A stretch of 64,000 nucleotides of DNA, from the NCBI RefSeq assembly GCF_038237375.1, contig NZ_CP151273.1, positions 868,001-932,000 on the forward strand, in the 5' to 3' direction. Source of the DNA: Alcaligenes sp. SDU_A2 (lineage in GTDB: Bacteria; Pseudomonadota; Gammaproteobacteria; Burkholderiales; Burkholderiaceae_B). A program made the translations under genes and the position numbers. Of the stretch, positions 8,173 through 17,467 are shown piece by piece. The notes beneath the pieces were generated by a model. The model did no database searches and had not been told where the DNA came from. It was given only the letters and a program-made list of their open reading frames with translations. The stretch's first letter is position 1. Each line of letters begins with the position of its first letter.

Positions 8173-9591
8173 TTAGCCACGAATGTTGGTACCGGGGACG
8201 CGCAGTCGCGTGCCCTTGGAAAGAGTGTTGCCTTTGATATTGTTCAGCCGGCGCAGTTCGGCCACCGAGGTGTCGTAGCGGCGGGCCAGGGCGTACAGCG
8301 TGTCGCCGCTGCGCACGGTATGCGTGCGCACGTTGGCGCTGCGACGCAGGACCGTGACATCGCGTCCACCTTTACGGTTCAGGCTGGCTTGTTGCGTGCG
8401 CGTCGCCTTGCGGGCCGTTTCGGCCACGGGTGCGGCGGGCGTGTTGGTTAGCGAGGCCAGTTGCACGCTGCCTTCGCCCAGTGTGGAATTGGGAACCAAT
8501 AGAGTCTGGGCCAGGGCTTTGCTGCGCTTGCTGCCCAGGCCATTGATCGAGCGCAGCTGGGACACGGTGATGCCGTGGCGTTGAGCGATGGACAGATAGC
8601 TTTCGCCGCGCTTGGCCTGGTAGGTTTTCCAGTTGCTCAGGCGGCCTTGATAGGCGGCCAGATTGGCTTTGAAGATATCCACCTTGTCGGCGGGCAGCAG
8701 CAAGGTTCCCTTGTGGGCCGGGATGGTGGGGCGGTTGTGCGAGGCGTTCAGGGCCTTGAATTCGTCGACGGAGATCTCGGCCAGCTCGGCGGCGACGGCC
8801 ACGTCGATGTCCTTGTTCTTGCGCACGGCCGTGAAGTAGGGGGTGTTGCTGACATTGGGCAGGGTGATGCCGTAGCGCGCCGGGTTGGCTACGATGTTCT
8901 TGATGGCCTGCAGCTTGGGCACGTAATTGCGCGTTTCGTCAGGCATTTTCAGTGACAGGTAGTCTATGCCCAGATCGGCCTGTTCGTTGCGCTCCATGGC
9001 GCGGCGCACCGACCCTTCGCCCCAGTTGTAAGAGGCCAGCGCCAGATACCAGTCTCCTTGAAATTCGTATAGATAGGCCAGGTAGTCCAGAGCGGCGTTG
9101 GTAGAGGCGATGGGGTCGCGGCGCTCGTCCGTCCACCAGTCCTGTTGCAGCTTGAAGTATTGGCCAGTGCTGGGTATGAACTGCCACAGCCCCGACGCGT
9201 GCGAGCGCGAATAGGCGGTGGGGTTGTAGGCACTTTCCACAAAAGGCAGCAAGGCCAGTTCGGATGGCAGGCCACGGCGGTCCAGTTCGTCCATGATGTG
9301 ATACAGGTAGCGCGAGGCGCGCTGGCTCATGGTGCGGATGGACTCGGGGTGCGAGGCGTAGTAATTGGTCCAGTAATCGACCAGGTCAGTGTGCAGATTG
9401 GGGATGGTGAAGCCGCGGCGCACCCGATCCCACATGTCTTTGGGCGGATGGGTCAGATCGATGGTGCGAGACGTGTCTGCCGCAACGCTGGTCGTGGTCT
9501 TGGCGGCCTTGTCGGAGCTGACCTTGGGGCCGCTGGCGCAACCGGCCAGCACGAAAGCGCACAGCAGCGCAAAGAGTCTCAGTAAGTTCAT
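8173..9591 (-). CDS. mltD: Membrane-bound lytic murein transglycosylase D (lipoprotein)
   Basis: This 472-residue protein starts MNLLRLFALLCAFVLAGCAS, a lipoprotein signal with lipobox LAGC. A transglycosylase (SLT) domain holds the catalytic glutamate in LLPFVESAYNPTAYS (residue 119) and SGLWQFIPSTGQYF. Two LysM peptidoglycan-binding modules follow: a weak one near residue 325 and a clear one at the C-terminus (HTVRSGDTLYALARRYDTS). It cleaves the glycan strands of peptidoglycan. The upstream in-frame start at 9642 would overlap gloB and destroy the signal peptide, so 9591 is preferred. It lies 10 bases after gloB, as in E. coli. Confidence 0.95.
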   Translation of the reverse strand: MNLLRLFALLCAFVLAGCASGPKVSSDKAAKTTTSVAADTSRTIDLTHPPKDMWDRVRRGFTIPNLHTDLVDYWTNYYASHPESIRTMSQRASRYLYHIMDELDRRGLPSELALLPFVESAYNPTAYSRSHASGLWQFIPSTGQYFKLQQDWWTDERRDPIASTNAALDYLAYLYEFQGDWYLALASYNWGEGSVRRAMERNEQADLGIDYLSLKMPDETRNYVPKLQAIKNIVANPARYGITLPNVSNTPYFTAVRKNKDIDVAVAAELAEISVDEFKALNASHNRPTIPAHKGTLLLPADKVDIFKANLAAYQGRLSNWKTYQAKRGESYLSIAQRHGITVSQLRSINGLGSKRSKALAQTLLVPNSTLGEGSVQLASLTNTPAAPVAETARKATRTQQASLNRKGGRDVTVLRRSANVRTHTVRSGDTLYALARRYDTSVAELRRLNNIKGNTLSKGTRLRVPGTNIRG

Positions 9592-9601
9592 CGCGGAATC
9601 A

Positions 9602-10414
9602 TCAGACGTTGTTCTTCCAGTTGCGCAGGCTGGCAAAGACATCCACCCTGGAGTTCAGGGGATGGCCGGCGTGCTGGTGCGCCGCTTGCAGGACAGTTGC
9701 CTGGTCCGTGCGCAGGAAAGGGTTGGTGGCCAGTTCGGTTTCCAGGGTCGAGGGCACCGTGGGCACGTGCTGCTTGCGCCGCAGGCTGTCCTGTTCCCAG
9801 CGTTGCCGCAAGGCTGGGCTGTCCGGCTCTACCTGCAAGGCCCAGCGCAGATTGGACAGCGTGTACTCGTGGGCACAGCAGACCAATGTGTCGGGGGGCA
9901 GGGATGCCAGCTTGTCCAGCGATGCCAGCATCTGTGCAGGGGTGCCTTCGAAAAGGCGACCGCAACCGGCAGCGAACAGGGTATCGCCACAGAAAACAAA
10001 GGGCTGTTTTACCTCATTTTTGCCGAAGTATGCAACGTGTCCGGCGGTGTGACCCGGGATATCCATGACCTGCAAGGTCAGCTCCAGCGTGGGCAGCACG
10101 ACGGTGTCGTCCTGGGACACACGGACATCGCAGGCCGGCAGCGTCTCGTGGGCAGGGCCCCAGACACGGGCTGAATGCTGCGCCTGCAATTCGCGCACGC
10201 CGCCGACATGGTCCCCGTGGTGGTGAGTCAGTAAAATAGCATCCAGTTGTAAGGACTCGCGTTCCAGCCAGTCCAGAACCGGTGCGGCCTGTCCGGGGTC
10301 CACGACCAGTGCATGTCCCTGGCGGGCCAAAGCCCATATATAGTTGTCGTTCAGGGCGGGCAAGGGAATCAGGCGAACGTCGCTTGGCGCAGGCCGGGTA
10401 AATGCATTCTTCAT
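9602..10414 (-). CDS. gloB: Hydroxyacylglutathione hydrolase (glyoxalase II)
   Basis: This 270-residue metallo-beta-lactamase-fold enzyme hydrolyses S-lactoylglutathione in methylglyoxal detoxification. The binuclear metal motif LTHHHGDHVGG (near residue 62) is present, with further ligands in IPGHTAGHVAYF and FCGDTLFAAGCGRLFEG. C-terminal residues CAHEYTLSNLRWA match glyoxalase II. The start faces that of the methyltransferase gene on the opposite strand only 21 bases away, so each promoter must lie inside the other gene's 5' region or upstream transcript. The same divergent pair occurs in E. coli (gloB/yafS). Confidence 0.96.
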   Translation of the reverse strand: MKNAFTRPAPSDVRLIPLPALNDNYIWALARQGHALVVDPGQAAPVLDWLERESLQLDAILLTHHHGDHVGGVRELQAQHSARVWGPAHETLPACDVRVSQDDTVVLPTLELTLQVMDIPGHTAGHVAYFGKNEVKQPFVFCGDTLFAAGCGRLFEGTPAQMLASLDKLASLPPDTLVCCAHEYTLSNLRWALQVEPDSPALRQRWEQDSLRRKQHVPTVPSTLETELATNPFLRTDQATVLQAAHQHAGHPLNSRVDVFASLRNWKNNV

Positions 10415-10435
10415 GGTAGACGGGGGGAAGTGTCA

Positions 10436-11197
10436 GTGGAGCAGGCTTTGAATGATCAATTTGCCCAGTGGCTGGAAACCGTGCCGGGACGCTATATCCG
10501 ATCCTGGGAGCAGGCCCAGGTCGATGCCGTCGTGGCCAACACCTTCGGGTATCATGCCATACAAATCGGATTGCCGCATTGGAACCTGCTGCAGGCCAGT
10601 CGGGTCTCTTTCAAGGCGTGCACGGCGCAGTCCGGCGTGCCCGGCGGCGGACGCGACAACCTGGTGCGTGCTCAGGCCGAACAATTACCTTTCGATACCC
10701 AGAGCCTGGATCTGCTGGTATTGCCGCATGTGCTGGAAAGTGCCTGCGACCCCCATCAGGTATTGCGCGAGGCCGAACGCGTGCTGATGCCCGAAGGGCG
10801 CATCGTGCTGACCGGCTTTAACCCCTGGAGTCTATGGGGTATGCACGAACGCATTCCGGGCCTGGAGCGCGGCACCCCCATTTTGCCGGGCGACCTGATT
10901 TCCGCTGCGCGACTGCGCGATTGGCTCAAGCTGTTGTCGTTCGACGTCGACGCCACCCAGTCGGGCTGCTATGCGCCTTTGTGCCGTCAGCAGGTCTGGC
11001 TGCAGCGCTGGGCCTGGATCGAAGACAGCGGCGCGCGCTGGTGGGGGTTTGCCGGGGCCGTCTATATGGTCAGCGCCGTCAAGCGCACCCCGGCCTTGCG
11101 CATGGTGGGACCCAAATGGAAAAAGAACCGTCGGCGGGTTCGACGCGCCGTGGTGGTCACGGGGCGGGCTGCCGACCAAGGAATGAACAAGATATGA
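10436..11197 (+). CDS. SAM-dependent methyltransferase, YafS-like
   Basis: This 253-residue protein has a class I methyltransferase core of type Methyltransf_11: the region near residue 80 ([21 protein letters not shown]) matches motif II of this group, and [20 protein letters not shown] matches motif III. The position between gloB and rnhA is that of E. coli yafS, a methyltransferase of unknown substrate. Two GTG starts occur at 10430 and 10436. The GGGGGA at 10422-10427 has better spacing to 10436, which is chosen. The stop codon overlaps the rnhA start (ATGA), so the two genes are translationally coupled. Confidence 0.85.
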   Translation: MEQALNDQFAQWLETVPGRYIRSWEQAQVDAVVANTFGYHAIQIGLPHWNLLQASRVSFKACTAQSGVPGGGRDNLVRAQAEQLPFDTQSLDLLVLPHVLESACDPHQVLREAERVLMPEGRIVLTGFNPWSLWGMHERIPGLERGTPILPGDLISAARLRDWLKLLSFDVDATQSGCYAPLCRQQVWLQRWAWIEDSGARWWGFAGAVYMVSAVKRTPALRMVGPKWKKNRRRVRRAVVVTGRAADQGMNKI

Positions 11198-11646
11198 CGA
11201 CAGTGGTGGACATCTGGACTGATGGTGCCTGCAAGGGCAATCCAGGACTAGGGGGATGGGGGGCATTGCTTAAACATGGCGGCAAGGAAAAAGCCATTTG
11301 TGGCGGCGAGGCCGACACCACGAATAACCGCATGGAATTGATGGCTGTGATTCAGGCGTTGCGCCTGCTCAAACGCCCCTGTCAGGTGCGTGTGCATACC
11401 GATTCCCAGTACGTGCAAAAGGGCATGAAAGAATGGTTGCCCAACTGGAAGGCGCGCGGCTGGCGCACGGCTGATAAAAAGCCGGTCAAGAACGCCGATC
11501 TGTGGCAGGAACTCGATAGTCTGGCTGTCCAGCACGAGCTGAGCTGGCTGTGGGTGCGGGGCCATGCCGGCGATCCAGGCAACGAACGCGCGGATCAACT
11601 GGCCAACGAGGGCGTGGAAATCGCCCGCCAAACGCGCACTGCTTGA
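11194..11646 (+). CDS. rnhA: Ribonuclease HI
   Basis: This 150-residue enzyme removes RNA from RNA:DNA hybrids. The four acidic catalytic positions are visible in [37 protein letters not shown] and [15 protein letters not shown]. The basic protrusion typical of E. coli RNase HI ([16 protein letters not shown]) is present. It starts four bases before the end of the methyltransferase gene. Transcription may continue into the RND pump genes, 50 bases downstream. Confidence 0.97.
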   Translation: MTTVVDIWTDGACKGNPGLGGWGALLKHGGKEKAICGGEADTTNNRMELMAVIQALRLLKRPCQVRVHTDSQYVQKGMKEWLPNWKARGWRTADKKPVKNADLWQELDSLAVQHELSWLWVRGHAGDPGNERADQLANEGVEIARQTRTA

Positions 11647-11696
11647 TAGTACTATTGTTGAACATTAAATCAGCAGCGCCGGCCAAGCCGGTCGGG

Positions 11697-12758
11697 ATGA
11701 GCAGAACAATGATTTTTAAGATCCGCCACGCCTTGGCTTCGGTATTGTGGATGGTCTGTGCGAGTGTGCCGCCGGCGCTGGCGCAGCAGGCATCAGGGGC
11801 CAGGGTTGAAGTGGCTGTCGTGGAGCAGCGCGAACTGACGCGCGATGTGGCGGCAGTAGGCTCGCTGGTGGCGCGCGATGCGGTCATGCTGCGTGCCGAG
11901 ATCAGTGGCCGCATTGCCGAGATCGGTTTTCAGGAAGGCAGGCCCGTTCAGAAGGGGCAGGTTTTGATTCAATTGGATGATGCCATGGCGCGCGCCCAAT
12001 TGCAGCAGGCCCAGGCGAATCTGAACTTGGTCGGCAGTCAGCACAAGCGCTCGAGCGAGCTGAGTCGGCAGGGTTTTATCAGTCAGCAGGCGCGCGACGA
12101 ATCAGGCAGCCGCCTGGCTGTCCAGCGGGCCGAGCTGGATCTGGCCCGTGTTCAGTTGGATAAAACCCGCATCCGTGCGCCTTTCGATGGCGTGGCGGGA
12201 CTGCGCCATGTGTCGGTGGGTGATTATGTCGGGCCGGGCACCGATCTGGTCCAAGTCCAGGATATTGCCAGCCTGAATGTGGATTTCCGTATCCCCGAAC
12301 AATATTTGGCCGATGTGCGCGCCGGCATGCCGGTGGAGCTGCGTTTTGATGCATTTCCCGGGCAGCCGCGCATGGGCACGGTGCTGGCGGTCAGCCCCGT
12401 CGTGGATGCGGCGGGGCGTTCTATTTTGCTGCGTGCCCAGGTGCCCAACGACGACGGAGCGCTGCGTCCAGGCCTGTTTGCCCGCGTGCGCCTGGAGTTG
12501 TCCCGCCAGCAGGCCTTGATGGTGCCCGAGACGGCGTTGGCACCGGCCGGGCAAAGTCAGTTTGTGTATGTGGTCAAGGATGGCCGCGCGCTGCGTCGTC
12601 AGGTCGAAGTAGGTCTGCGCCAGGATGCCTGGGTGCAGGTCAGCGGCGATTTGAAGGCGGGTGAAAACGTATTGGTGGCTGGTTTGCAGAAGGTCAGCGA
12701 CGGCGTGCCCGTGGACATCCAGGAAATCGTCGACACCCAGATCCAGCCGCAGCACTAG
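11697..12758 (+). CDS. RND efflux periplasmic adaptor subunit
   Basis: This protein of about 353 residues belongs to the HlyD/AcrA family of membrane fusion proteins. After a signal peptide (MIFKIRHALASVLWMVCASV...ALA) come a lipoyl/barrel-sandwich half (SGRIAEIGFQEGRPVQKGQ), a coiled-coil hairpin rich in Gln/Ala, the second lipoyl half (IRAPFDGVAGLRHVSVGDYV), a beta-barrel and the membrane-proximal domain. It links the inner-membrane pump to an outer-membrane channel, which is not encoded here. ATG codons at 11697 and 11709 are both possible. The pump gene follows after 9 bases, so the two form an operon. Confidence 0.92.
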   Translation: MSRTMIFKIRHALASVLWMVCASVPPALAQQASGARVEVAVVEQRELTRDVAAVGSLVARDAVMLRAEISGRIAEIGFQEGRPVQKGQVLIQLDDAMARAQLQQAQANLNLVGSQHKRSSELSRQGFISQQARDESGSRLAVQRAELDLARVQLDKTRIRAPFDGVAGLRHVSVGDYVGPGTDLVQVQDIASLNVDFRIPEQYLADVRAGMPVELRFDAFPGQPRMGTVLAVSPVVDAAGRSILLRAQVPNDDGALRPGLFARVRLELSRQQALMVPETALAPAGQSQFVYVVKDGRALRRQVEVGLRQDAWVQVSGDLKAGENVLVAGLQKVSDGVPVDIQEIVDTQIQPQH

Positions 12759-12767
12759 GACAGAACC

Positions 12768-15700
12768 ATGGTGCTTTCTGATATTTGTATCCGCCGCCCG
12801 GTGTTTGCCACGGTGCTGTCTCTGGTCATTGTTCTGGTCGGTTTGATTTCCTACGACCGCTTGACGGTGCGCGAGTACCCGGCCATCGACGAGCCTGTGG
12901 TGTCCGTCATCACCAACTATAAAGGAGCGTCGCCCGAAGTCATCGAGTCCCAGGTGACCAAGCCGCTGGAAGACCAGTTATCGGGTATCGAGGGCGTGGA
13001 CGTGATGACCTCGCGCAGCCGCTCCGAGCGCAGTCTGATCAATATCAAGTTCAACCTGGATCGCGACCCGGATGCGGCTGCCGCCGATGTGCGCGACAAA
13101 GTATCGCGGGCGCGGCGCTTTTTGCCCGACGAGGTGGATGAACCCATCATCAACAAGGTGGAGGCGGACTCCACGCCTATTATTTATATAGGTGTGGAGA
13201 CGGGTGACTACAGCCAACTGCAAGCCTCTGACTACATCAACCGCTATTTAAAGACGCGTCTGTCCGTGCTGCCCGGCGCGGCCGAGATACGGGTATTTGG
13301 TGAACGCTTGCCGGCCATGCGCATCGATGTGGATCGTACCCGCCTGGGCGCGTATCGCTTGACCGTGCAAGATGTAGAGGATGCCTTGCGTGCCCAGAAC
13401 GTGTTGATTCCGGCTGGGCGCATCGAATCCCAGGCACGGGAGTTTACCGTGGTGTCGTCCACCAATCTGGAGACGCCGGAGCAGTTTCGCGACATCATCG
13501 TCAGCCAGGCCAGCGGGTATCCCGTGCGTATTTCCGATGTGGCCCAGGTGCGCATCGCACCCGCCGAAGAGCGTGTGCTGGCACGCTTTAACGGCCAGAA
13601 CAGCTTGAATATCGGCGTGACCAAGCAATCCACCGCCAATCCCTTGGATCTGTCCAAGGCGGTACGCGCCGAAGTTGCGCAGATCAACGAGAATCTGCCG
13701 GGCAACATGAAGCTGAATATTGCCTACGACAGTTCTATCTTTATCCAGAAGTCCATTGATTCTGTTTACATCACCATCGGCGAGGCCATTGTGCTGGTGG
13801 TGCTGGTCATTGTGTTTTTTCTGCGTAGCCTGCGTGCCAGCATCATCCCCATCGTCACCATTCCGGTGTCCTTGATCGGTGCGTTTGCCGTTATGTATAT
13901 GTTGGGCTTTTCGGTGAACACGCTGACCCTGCTGGCGATGGTGCTGGCCATCGGTCTGGTGGTGGACGATGCCATCGTGGTGCTGGAGAACGTCTACCGG
14001 CATATCGAAGAGGGCAAGACGCCGTTGCAGGCTTCTTTTCTGGGTGTACGCGAGATCGCCTTTGCGGTGATCGCCATGACCCTGACGCTGGTGGCGGTCT
14101 ACGCGCCCCTGGCGTTTGCGACCGGCCGCACAGGACGTCTGTTCATCGAGTTTGCCCTGACCTTGGCCTCGGCCGTGCTGGTGTCCGGTTTTGTGGCTTT
14201 GACCTTGACGCCCATGATGTGCTCCAAATTGCTGCGCCCGCACAGCAAGCCGGGACGCATCAGCCAGGGCATAGAGGATTTTCTGGTCTGGCTGACGCGT
14301 GTTTATCGCCGCCTGTTACTGCGTGCTTTACGCTGGCGGGCCTTGGTATTGTTGTTGGGGCTGGCGGTAGCGGGCGCAAGCGGGGTGTTGTTTACCGTCA
14401 TCAAGAGCGAATTGGCTCCTGTCGAGGACCGTGGCGTGATTTTCGGGATTGTGAATGCGCCGGAAGGCGCGACCCTGGACTACACCTTGCACAGTGTGCA
14501 GCGTGTCGAGGAGCTGTACCGGGGGATTGCGGAAATGGAAGGGTATCAGTCCATCATCGGCTTTCCGACCGTGACCGACTCCTTTGCCATCTTGCGTCTT
14601 AAACCCTGGGAAGAACGCAGCCGCAGTCAGCAATCGATTGCGCGTCAATTGCAGCCGGGCTTTTCGGCCATTCCGGGGGCGCGGGCGTTTCCGACCAACC
14701 CGCCTTCGCTGGGGCAGCGCGCGACCTCCAAGCCGGTCGAGTTCGTCATCATGAGCCAGGCTCCCTATGCCGAGCTGGCCCAGATCGTGGACACATTTCT
14801 GGACGGCCTGAAAGACTATCCGGGGCTGCAAAATATCGATACCGACCTGCGCTTGAATACCCCTGAAATCCGCATCGACGTGGATCGCGACAAGCTGGCC
14901 GATAGCGGGGTGTCTGTGGATACGGTGGGGCGGACGCTGGAGACCATGCTGGGCGGACGTCAGGTCACCCGTTTCGAGAGCGATGGCGAACAGTACGATG
15001 TCATTGTGCAAGTGGACAAGCAGGCGCGCTCCAGTCCGCAGAACATTCTGGAAATTTATGTGCGCACGCAGGATGGCGGCATGGTGCAGGCGTCCAATTT
15101 CTTGACGGTACGCGAGAGTGTCTCGCCCCAGTCGCTGAATCACTTCAACCGTTTGCGGGCGGTTATTGTGCAGGCCTCCATTGCCCCCGGCTACGCTTTG
15201 GGCGAGGTGCTCGATCACATGAGCGAGGTCGCCCGCCAGACCCTGCCCGATACGGTGCAGACTGATCTGGATGGTCAGTCGCGCGAGTTCCGTGACTCCT
15301 CGGGCAGCATCTATCTGGTGTTCGCGATGGCCCTGGCCTTTATTTATCTGGTTCTGGCCGCGCAGTTCGAGAGCTGGCGCAATCCGCTCATCATCATGCT
15401 GTCGGTGCCGCTGTCCATGACCGGCGCTTTGCTGGCTTTGTGGCTGTCGGGCGGCACCTTGTCGATTTACAGCCAGATTGGCCTGATTACGTTGGTGGGC
15501 CTGATCACCAAGCACGGTATCTTGATCGTGGAATTTGCCACCCAGCAGCGCGAAGCCGGTGCCAGTTTGTACAATGCAGTGGTGCGTGCCTGCGAAATGC
15601 GCCTGCGGCCCATCTTGATGACCACGGGGGCAATGGTGCTGGGTGTGTTGCCCCTGGCTTATGCCGGTGGAGCGGGTGCTGAATCGCGCCAGCAGATCGG

Positions 15701-15836
15701 CTGGGTGCTGGTAGGTGGCTTGTCCCTGGGGACTTTGCTGACTTTGTTTGTGGTGCCGGTGGCCTATACCTTGATTGCTCGCAAGCAGATCCTGCAGGAC
15801 AAGCAGTTGGAGCTGGCCGATGTGCCCGAGCGTTAA
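12768..15836 (+). CDS. RND multidrug efflux permease (AcrB/MexF-like)
   Basis: This 1022-residue inner-membrane pump has the RND layout of two repeated halves, each with one plus five membrane helices and a large periplasmic loop. The proton-relay aspartates sit in GLVVDDAIVVLENVYRHIEE (near residue 405), and the second-half helix GLITLVGLITKHGILIVEFA carries the conserved lysine. The N-terminus MVLSDICIRRPVFATVLSLV is standard. It exports hydrophobic or amphiphilic compounds. The substrate range cannot be read from sequence. No outer-membrane factor or regulator gene is adjacent. The pair interrupts the otherwise conserved rnhA-dnaQ neighbourhood. Confidence 0.96.
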   Translation: MVLSDICIRRPVFATVLSLVIVLVGLISYDRLTVREYPAIDEPVVSVITNYKGASPEVIESQVTKPLEDQLSGIEGVDVMTSRSRSERSLINIKFNLDRDPDAAAADVRDKVSRARRFLPDEVDEPIINKVEADSTPIIYIGVETGDYSQLQASDYINRYLKTRLSVLPGAAEIRVFGERLPAMRIDVDRTRLGAYRLTVQDVEDALRAQNVLIPAGRIESQAREFTVVSSTNLETPEQFRDIIVSQASGYPVRISDVAQVRIAPAEERVLARFNGQNSLNIGVTKQSTANPLDLSKAVRAEVAQINENLPGNMKLNIAYDSSIFIQKSIDSVYITIGEAIVLVVLVIVFFLRSLRASIIPIVTIPVSLIGAFAVMYMLGFSVNTLTLLAMVLAIGLVVDDAIVVLENVYRHIEEGKTPLQASFLGVREIAFAVIAMTLTLVAVYAPLAFATGRTGRLFIEFALTLASAVLVSGFVALTLTPMMCSKLLRPHSKPGRISQGIEDFLVWLTRVYRRLLLRALRWRALVLLLGLAVAGASGVLFTVIKSELAPVEDRGVIFGIVNAPEGATLDYTLHSVQRVEELYRGIAEMEGYQSIIGFPTVTDSFAILRLKPWEERSRSQQSIARQLQPGFSAIPGARAFPTNPPSLGQRATSKPVEFVIMSQAPYAELAQIVDTFLDGLKDYPGLQNIDTDLRLNTPEIRIDVDRDKLADSGVSVDTVGRTLETMLGGRQVTRFESDGEQYDVIVQVDKQARSSPQNILEIYVRTQDGGMVQASNFLTVRESVSPQSLNHFNRLRAVIVQASIAPGYALGEVLDHMSEVARQTLPDTVQTDLDGQSREFRDSSGSIYLVFAMALAFIYLVLAAQFESWRNPLIIMLSVPLSMTGALLALWLSGGTLSIYSQIGLITLVGLITKHGILIVEFATQQREAGASLYNAVVRACEMRLRPILMTTGAMVLGVLPLAYAGGAGAESRQQIGWVLVGGLSLGTLLTLFVVPVAYTLIARKQILQDKQLELADVPER

Positions 15837-15854
15837 ACAACGTATGGAAACCTG

Positions 15855-16583
15855 ATGCGTCAAATTATTCTGGATACTGAAACCACCGGCCTGGAGCCGC
15901 GCGAGGGCCACCGTATCGTCGAAGTGGGCTGCGTGGAAATGGTCAATCGAAAGCTGACCGGCCGGCATCTGCATTTGTATTTGAACCCGGATCGTGATTC
16001 CGACCCCGAGGCCCTGGCCGTGCACGGGCTGACCACCGAGTTTTTGTCTCAGCATCCGCGCTTTAGCGATGTAGTGCAGGACATCTTGGACTTTGTGCAG
16101 GATGCCGAAGTCATCATCCATAACGCAGCGTTTGATACGCGTTTTCTGGATGCCGAGCTAAATCGTGTCGGCAAGAAGCCTTTTTCCGAGTATTGCGGTT
16201 CCATTATCGATTCGCTGCTGGTAGCGCGCGAGATGCACCCGGGCAAGCGCAATTCCTTGGATTCGCTGTGCGAACGCTACGGCATTTCCAATGCGCACCG
16301 TACTTTGCACGGTGCCTTGCTGGACTCGGAGCTGTTGGCCGATGTCTGGCTGGCCATGACGCGTGGACAGGACGCGTTGTTAATGGACTTCGAGGAAGGC
16401 GAGGACACTGATAACAGTGGTGCCGGTCTGGCGCTGGGCAGGTTTGATCCCGGCGTGCTCAAGGTGTTGCGTGCTTCCCAAGCGGATCAGGCCGAGCACG
16501 ACAAGTATCTGGCGCAGTTAGAAAAAGAAAACAAGAAACCGCCCATGTGGCTGGCGCTTGCTGCAAGCGATGCCACGGCGTAA
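15855..16583 (+). CDS. dnaQ: DNA polymerase III epsilon subunit (3'-5' proofreading exonuclease)
   Basis: This 242-residue DEDDh exonuclease shows Exo I (LDTETTGLEPREGHRIVEVG), Exo II (HNAAFDTRFLDAEL) and Exo III (HGALLDSELLADVWLAMT). A C-terminal tail of about 50 residues for contact with the alpha subunit follows, as in E. coli DnaQ. It proofreads replication errors. The gene lies 18 bases after the RND permease gene and is followed by a terminator and a tRNA gene, as E. coli dnaQ is followed by aspV. Confidence 0.96.
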   Translation: MRQIILDTETTGLEPREGHRIVEVGCVEMVNRKLTGRHLHLYLNPDRDSDPEALAVHGLTTEFLSQHPRFSDVVQDILDFVQDAEVIIHNAAFDTRFLDAELNRVGKKPFSEYCGSIIDSLLVAREMHPGKRNSLDSLCERYGISNAHRTLHGALLDSELLADVWLAMTRGQDALLMDFEEGEDTDNSGAGLALGRFDPGVLKVLRASQADQAEHDKYLAQLEKENKKPPMWLALAASDATA

Positions 16584-16589
16584 GCAGGC

Positions 16590-16625
16590 AAGAGCCGATC
16601 GGCACAGATCGGTTCTTGTTTTTTG
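16590..16625 (+). terminator. Rho-independent terminator after dnaQ
   Basis: AAGAGCCGATC pairs with GATCGGTTCTT (one G-U pair) around a short loop and is followed by GTTTTTT. It lies seven bases after the dnaQ stop and upstream of the tRNA. Confidence 0.85.
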
Positions 16626-16679
16626 GTAGTGTGGGTGCTATAGTCATATTCTTCGCAGTTTGCTTCTCTTGCAAACTAC

Positions 16680-16754
16680 GGGCGGTTAACTCAGTGGTAG
16701 AGTGCCACCTTCACACGGTGGAAGTCACAAGTTCGAACCTTGTACCGCCCACCA
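16680..16754 (+). tRNA. tRNA-Val (anticodon CAC)
   Basis: The full cloverleaf can be folded: acceptor GGGCGGT/ACCGCCC, D arm ACTC/GAGT, anticodon stem CCACC/GGTGG with loop TTCACAC (anticodon CAC), variable loop AAGTC, and T arm ACAAG/CTTGT with loop TTCGAAC. The CCA end is encoded. No integrase gene or duplicated 3' end is nearby. Confidence 0.97.
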
Positions 16755-17038
16755 ATCGCTTTTCTGCGTACATTCCCTCTTTGTTGTTAGCGTGCTTGCT
16801 GCGGCTTTTTAGCGTCTGCGCGTCACGGCGTTAAACGGCATGCTGTGAGCATGGGTGGGGCCAATCGGCGGCCCGGCAAAACCTTGCACCATACGTTTCG
16901 GCTTGGTAACACCAGTCACATCAAGACTTCCCTATTATGGTGATGCGCCTATTGCAGGTGTCTAAAACAGTGTGCCCGTCCTGAGGCGCGCAAGTGGTCA
17001 ATACACAGGTCGGGCTCTTTTCTTTGGATGGAGTCATT

Positions 17039-17404
17039 ATGCGTATCGGCAAACCGCTGTCTTTCTTGGTGTTGGGCGTCGTGTTGTCTGGTCCGGCCTT
17101 GGCCGAGGCCCCCAAGACTCAAAATGGACATTTCATTGATGCGAACGGTGCCGCCCTGTATACCTTCGATAAGGATATGGGCGGAAAAAGCGCATGCACG
17201 GATACCTGCGCCAAGAACTGGCCTGCTGCCTTGGCCGGGCAGGAAGATGTGGCCAGCGGCGACTGGACTTTTGCGCAAAGTCACGACGGCAAGCGGCAAT
17301 GGGCGTACAAGGGCAAGCCTTTATATCGTTTTGCCAAGGATGCGAAACCGGGCGATACCCTTGGTGACGGGGTGGGTGGGGTCTGGCATCTGGCCAAACC
17401 CTGA
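17039..17404 (+). CDS. Small exported protein with Yx(FWY)xxD motifs (COG4315)
   Basis: This 121-residue protein has a cleavable signal (MRIGKPLSFLVLGVVLSGPALA). Two copies of the family motif follow: ALYTFDKDMGG with a nearby CTDTCAKNWPA pair of cysteines, and PLYRFAKDAKPGDTLGDG. COG4315 proteins are periplasmic or lipid-anchored and have no settled function; a redox or metal-stress role has been suggested for relatives. The start at 17039 places the signal peptide first; the longer in-frame start at 16994 does not. The gene stands alone between the tRNA and a convergent gene. Confidence 0.85.
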   Translation: MRIGKPLSFLVLGVVLSGPALAEAPKTQNGHFIDANGAALYTFDKDMGGKSACTDTCAKNWPAALAGQEDVASGDWTFAQSHDGKRQWAYKGKPLYRFAKDAKPGDTLGDGVGGVWHLAKP

Positions 17405-17467
17405 TGCCCGGTCGGCATTGGGGTGGTGATCGCGTCCTTGCCTACGGTGCTCTTTTAAGTGGCATCG

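Noticed and set aside
14328-16121. 597-codon ORF on the minus strand
   Set aside because: It lies antisense to the RND permease and dnaQ genes, is Gln/His/Arg-rich and has no family motifs: a shadow of codon bias.
16680-16754. tRNA-Val as integration site of a genomic island
   Set aside because: The tRNA is intact, no integrase is nearby, and no repeat of its 3' end was noticed downstream.
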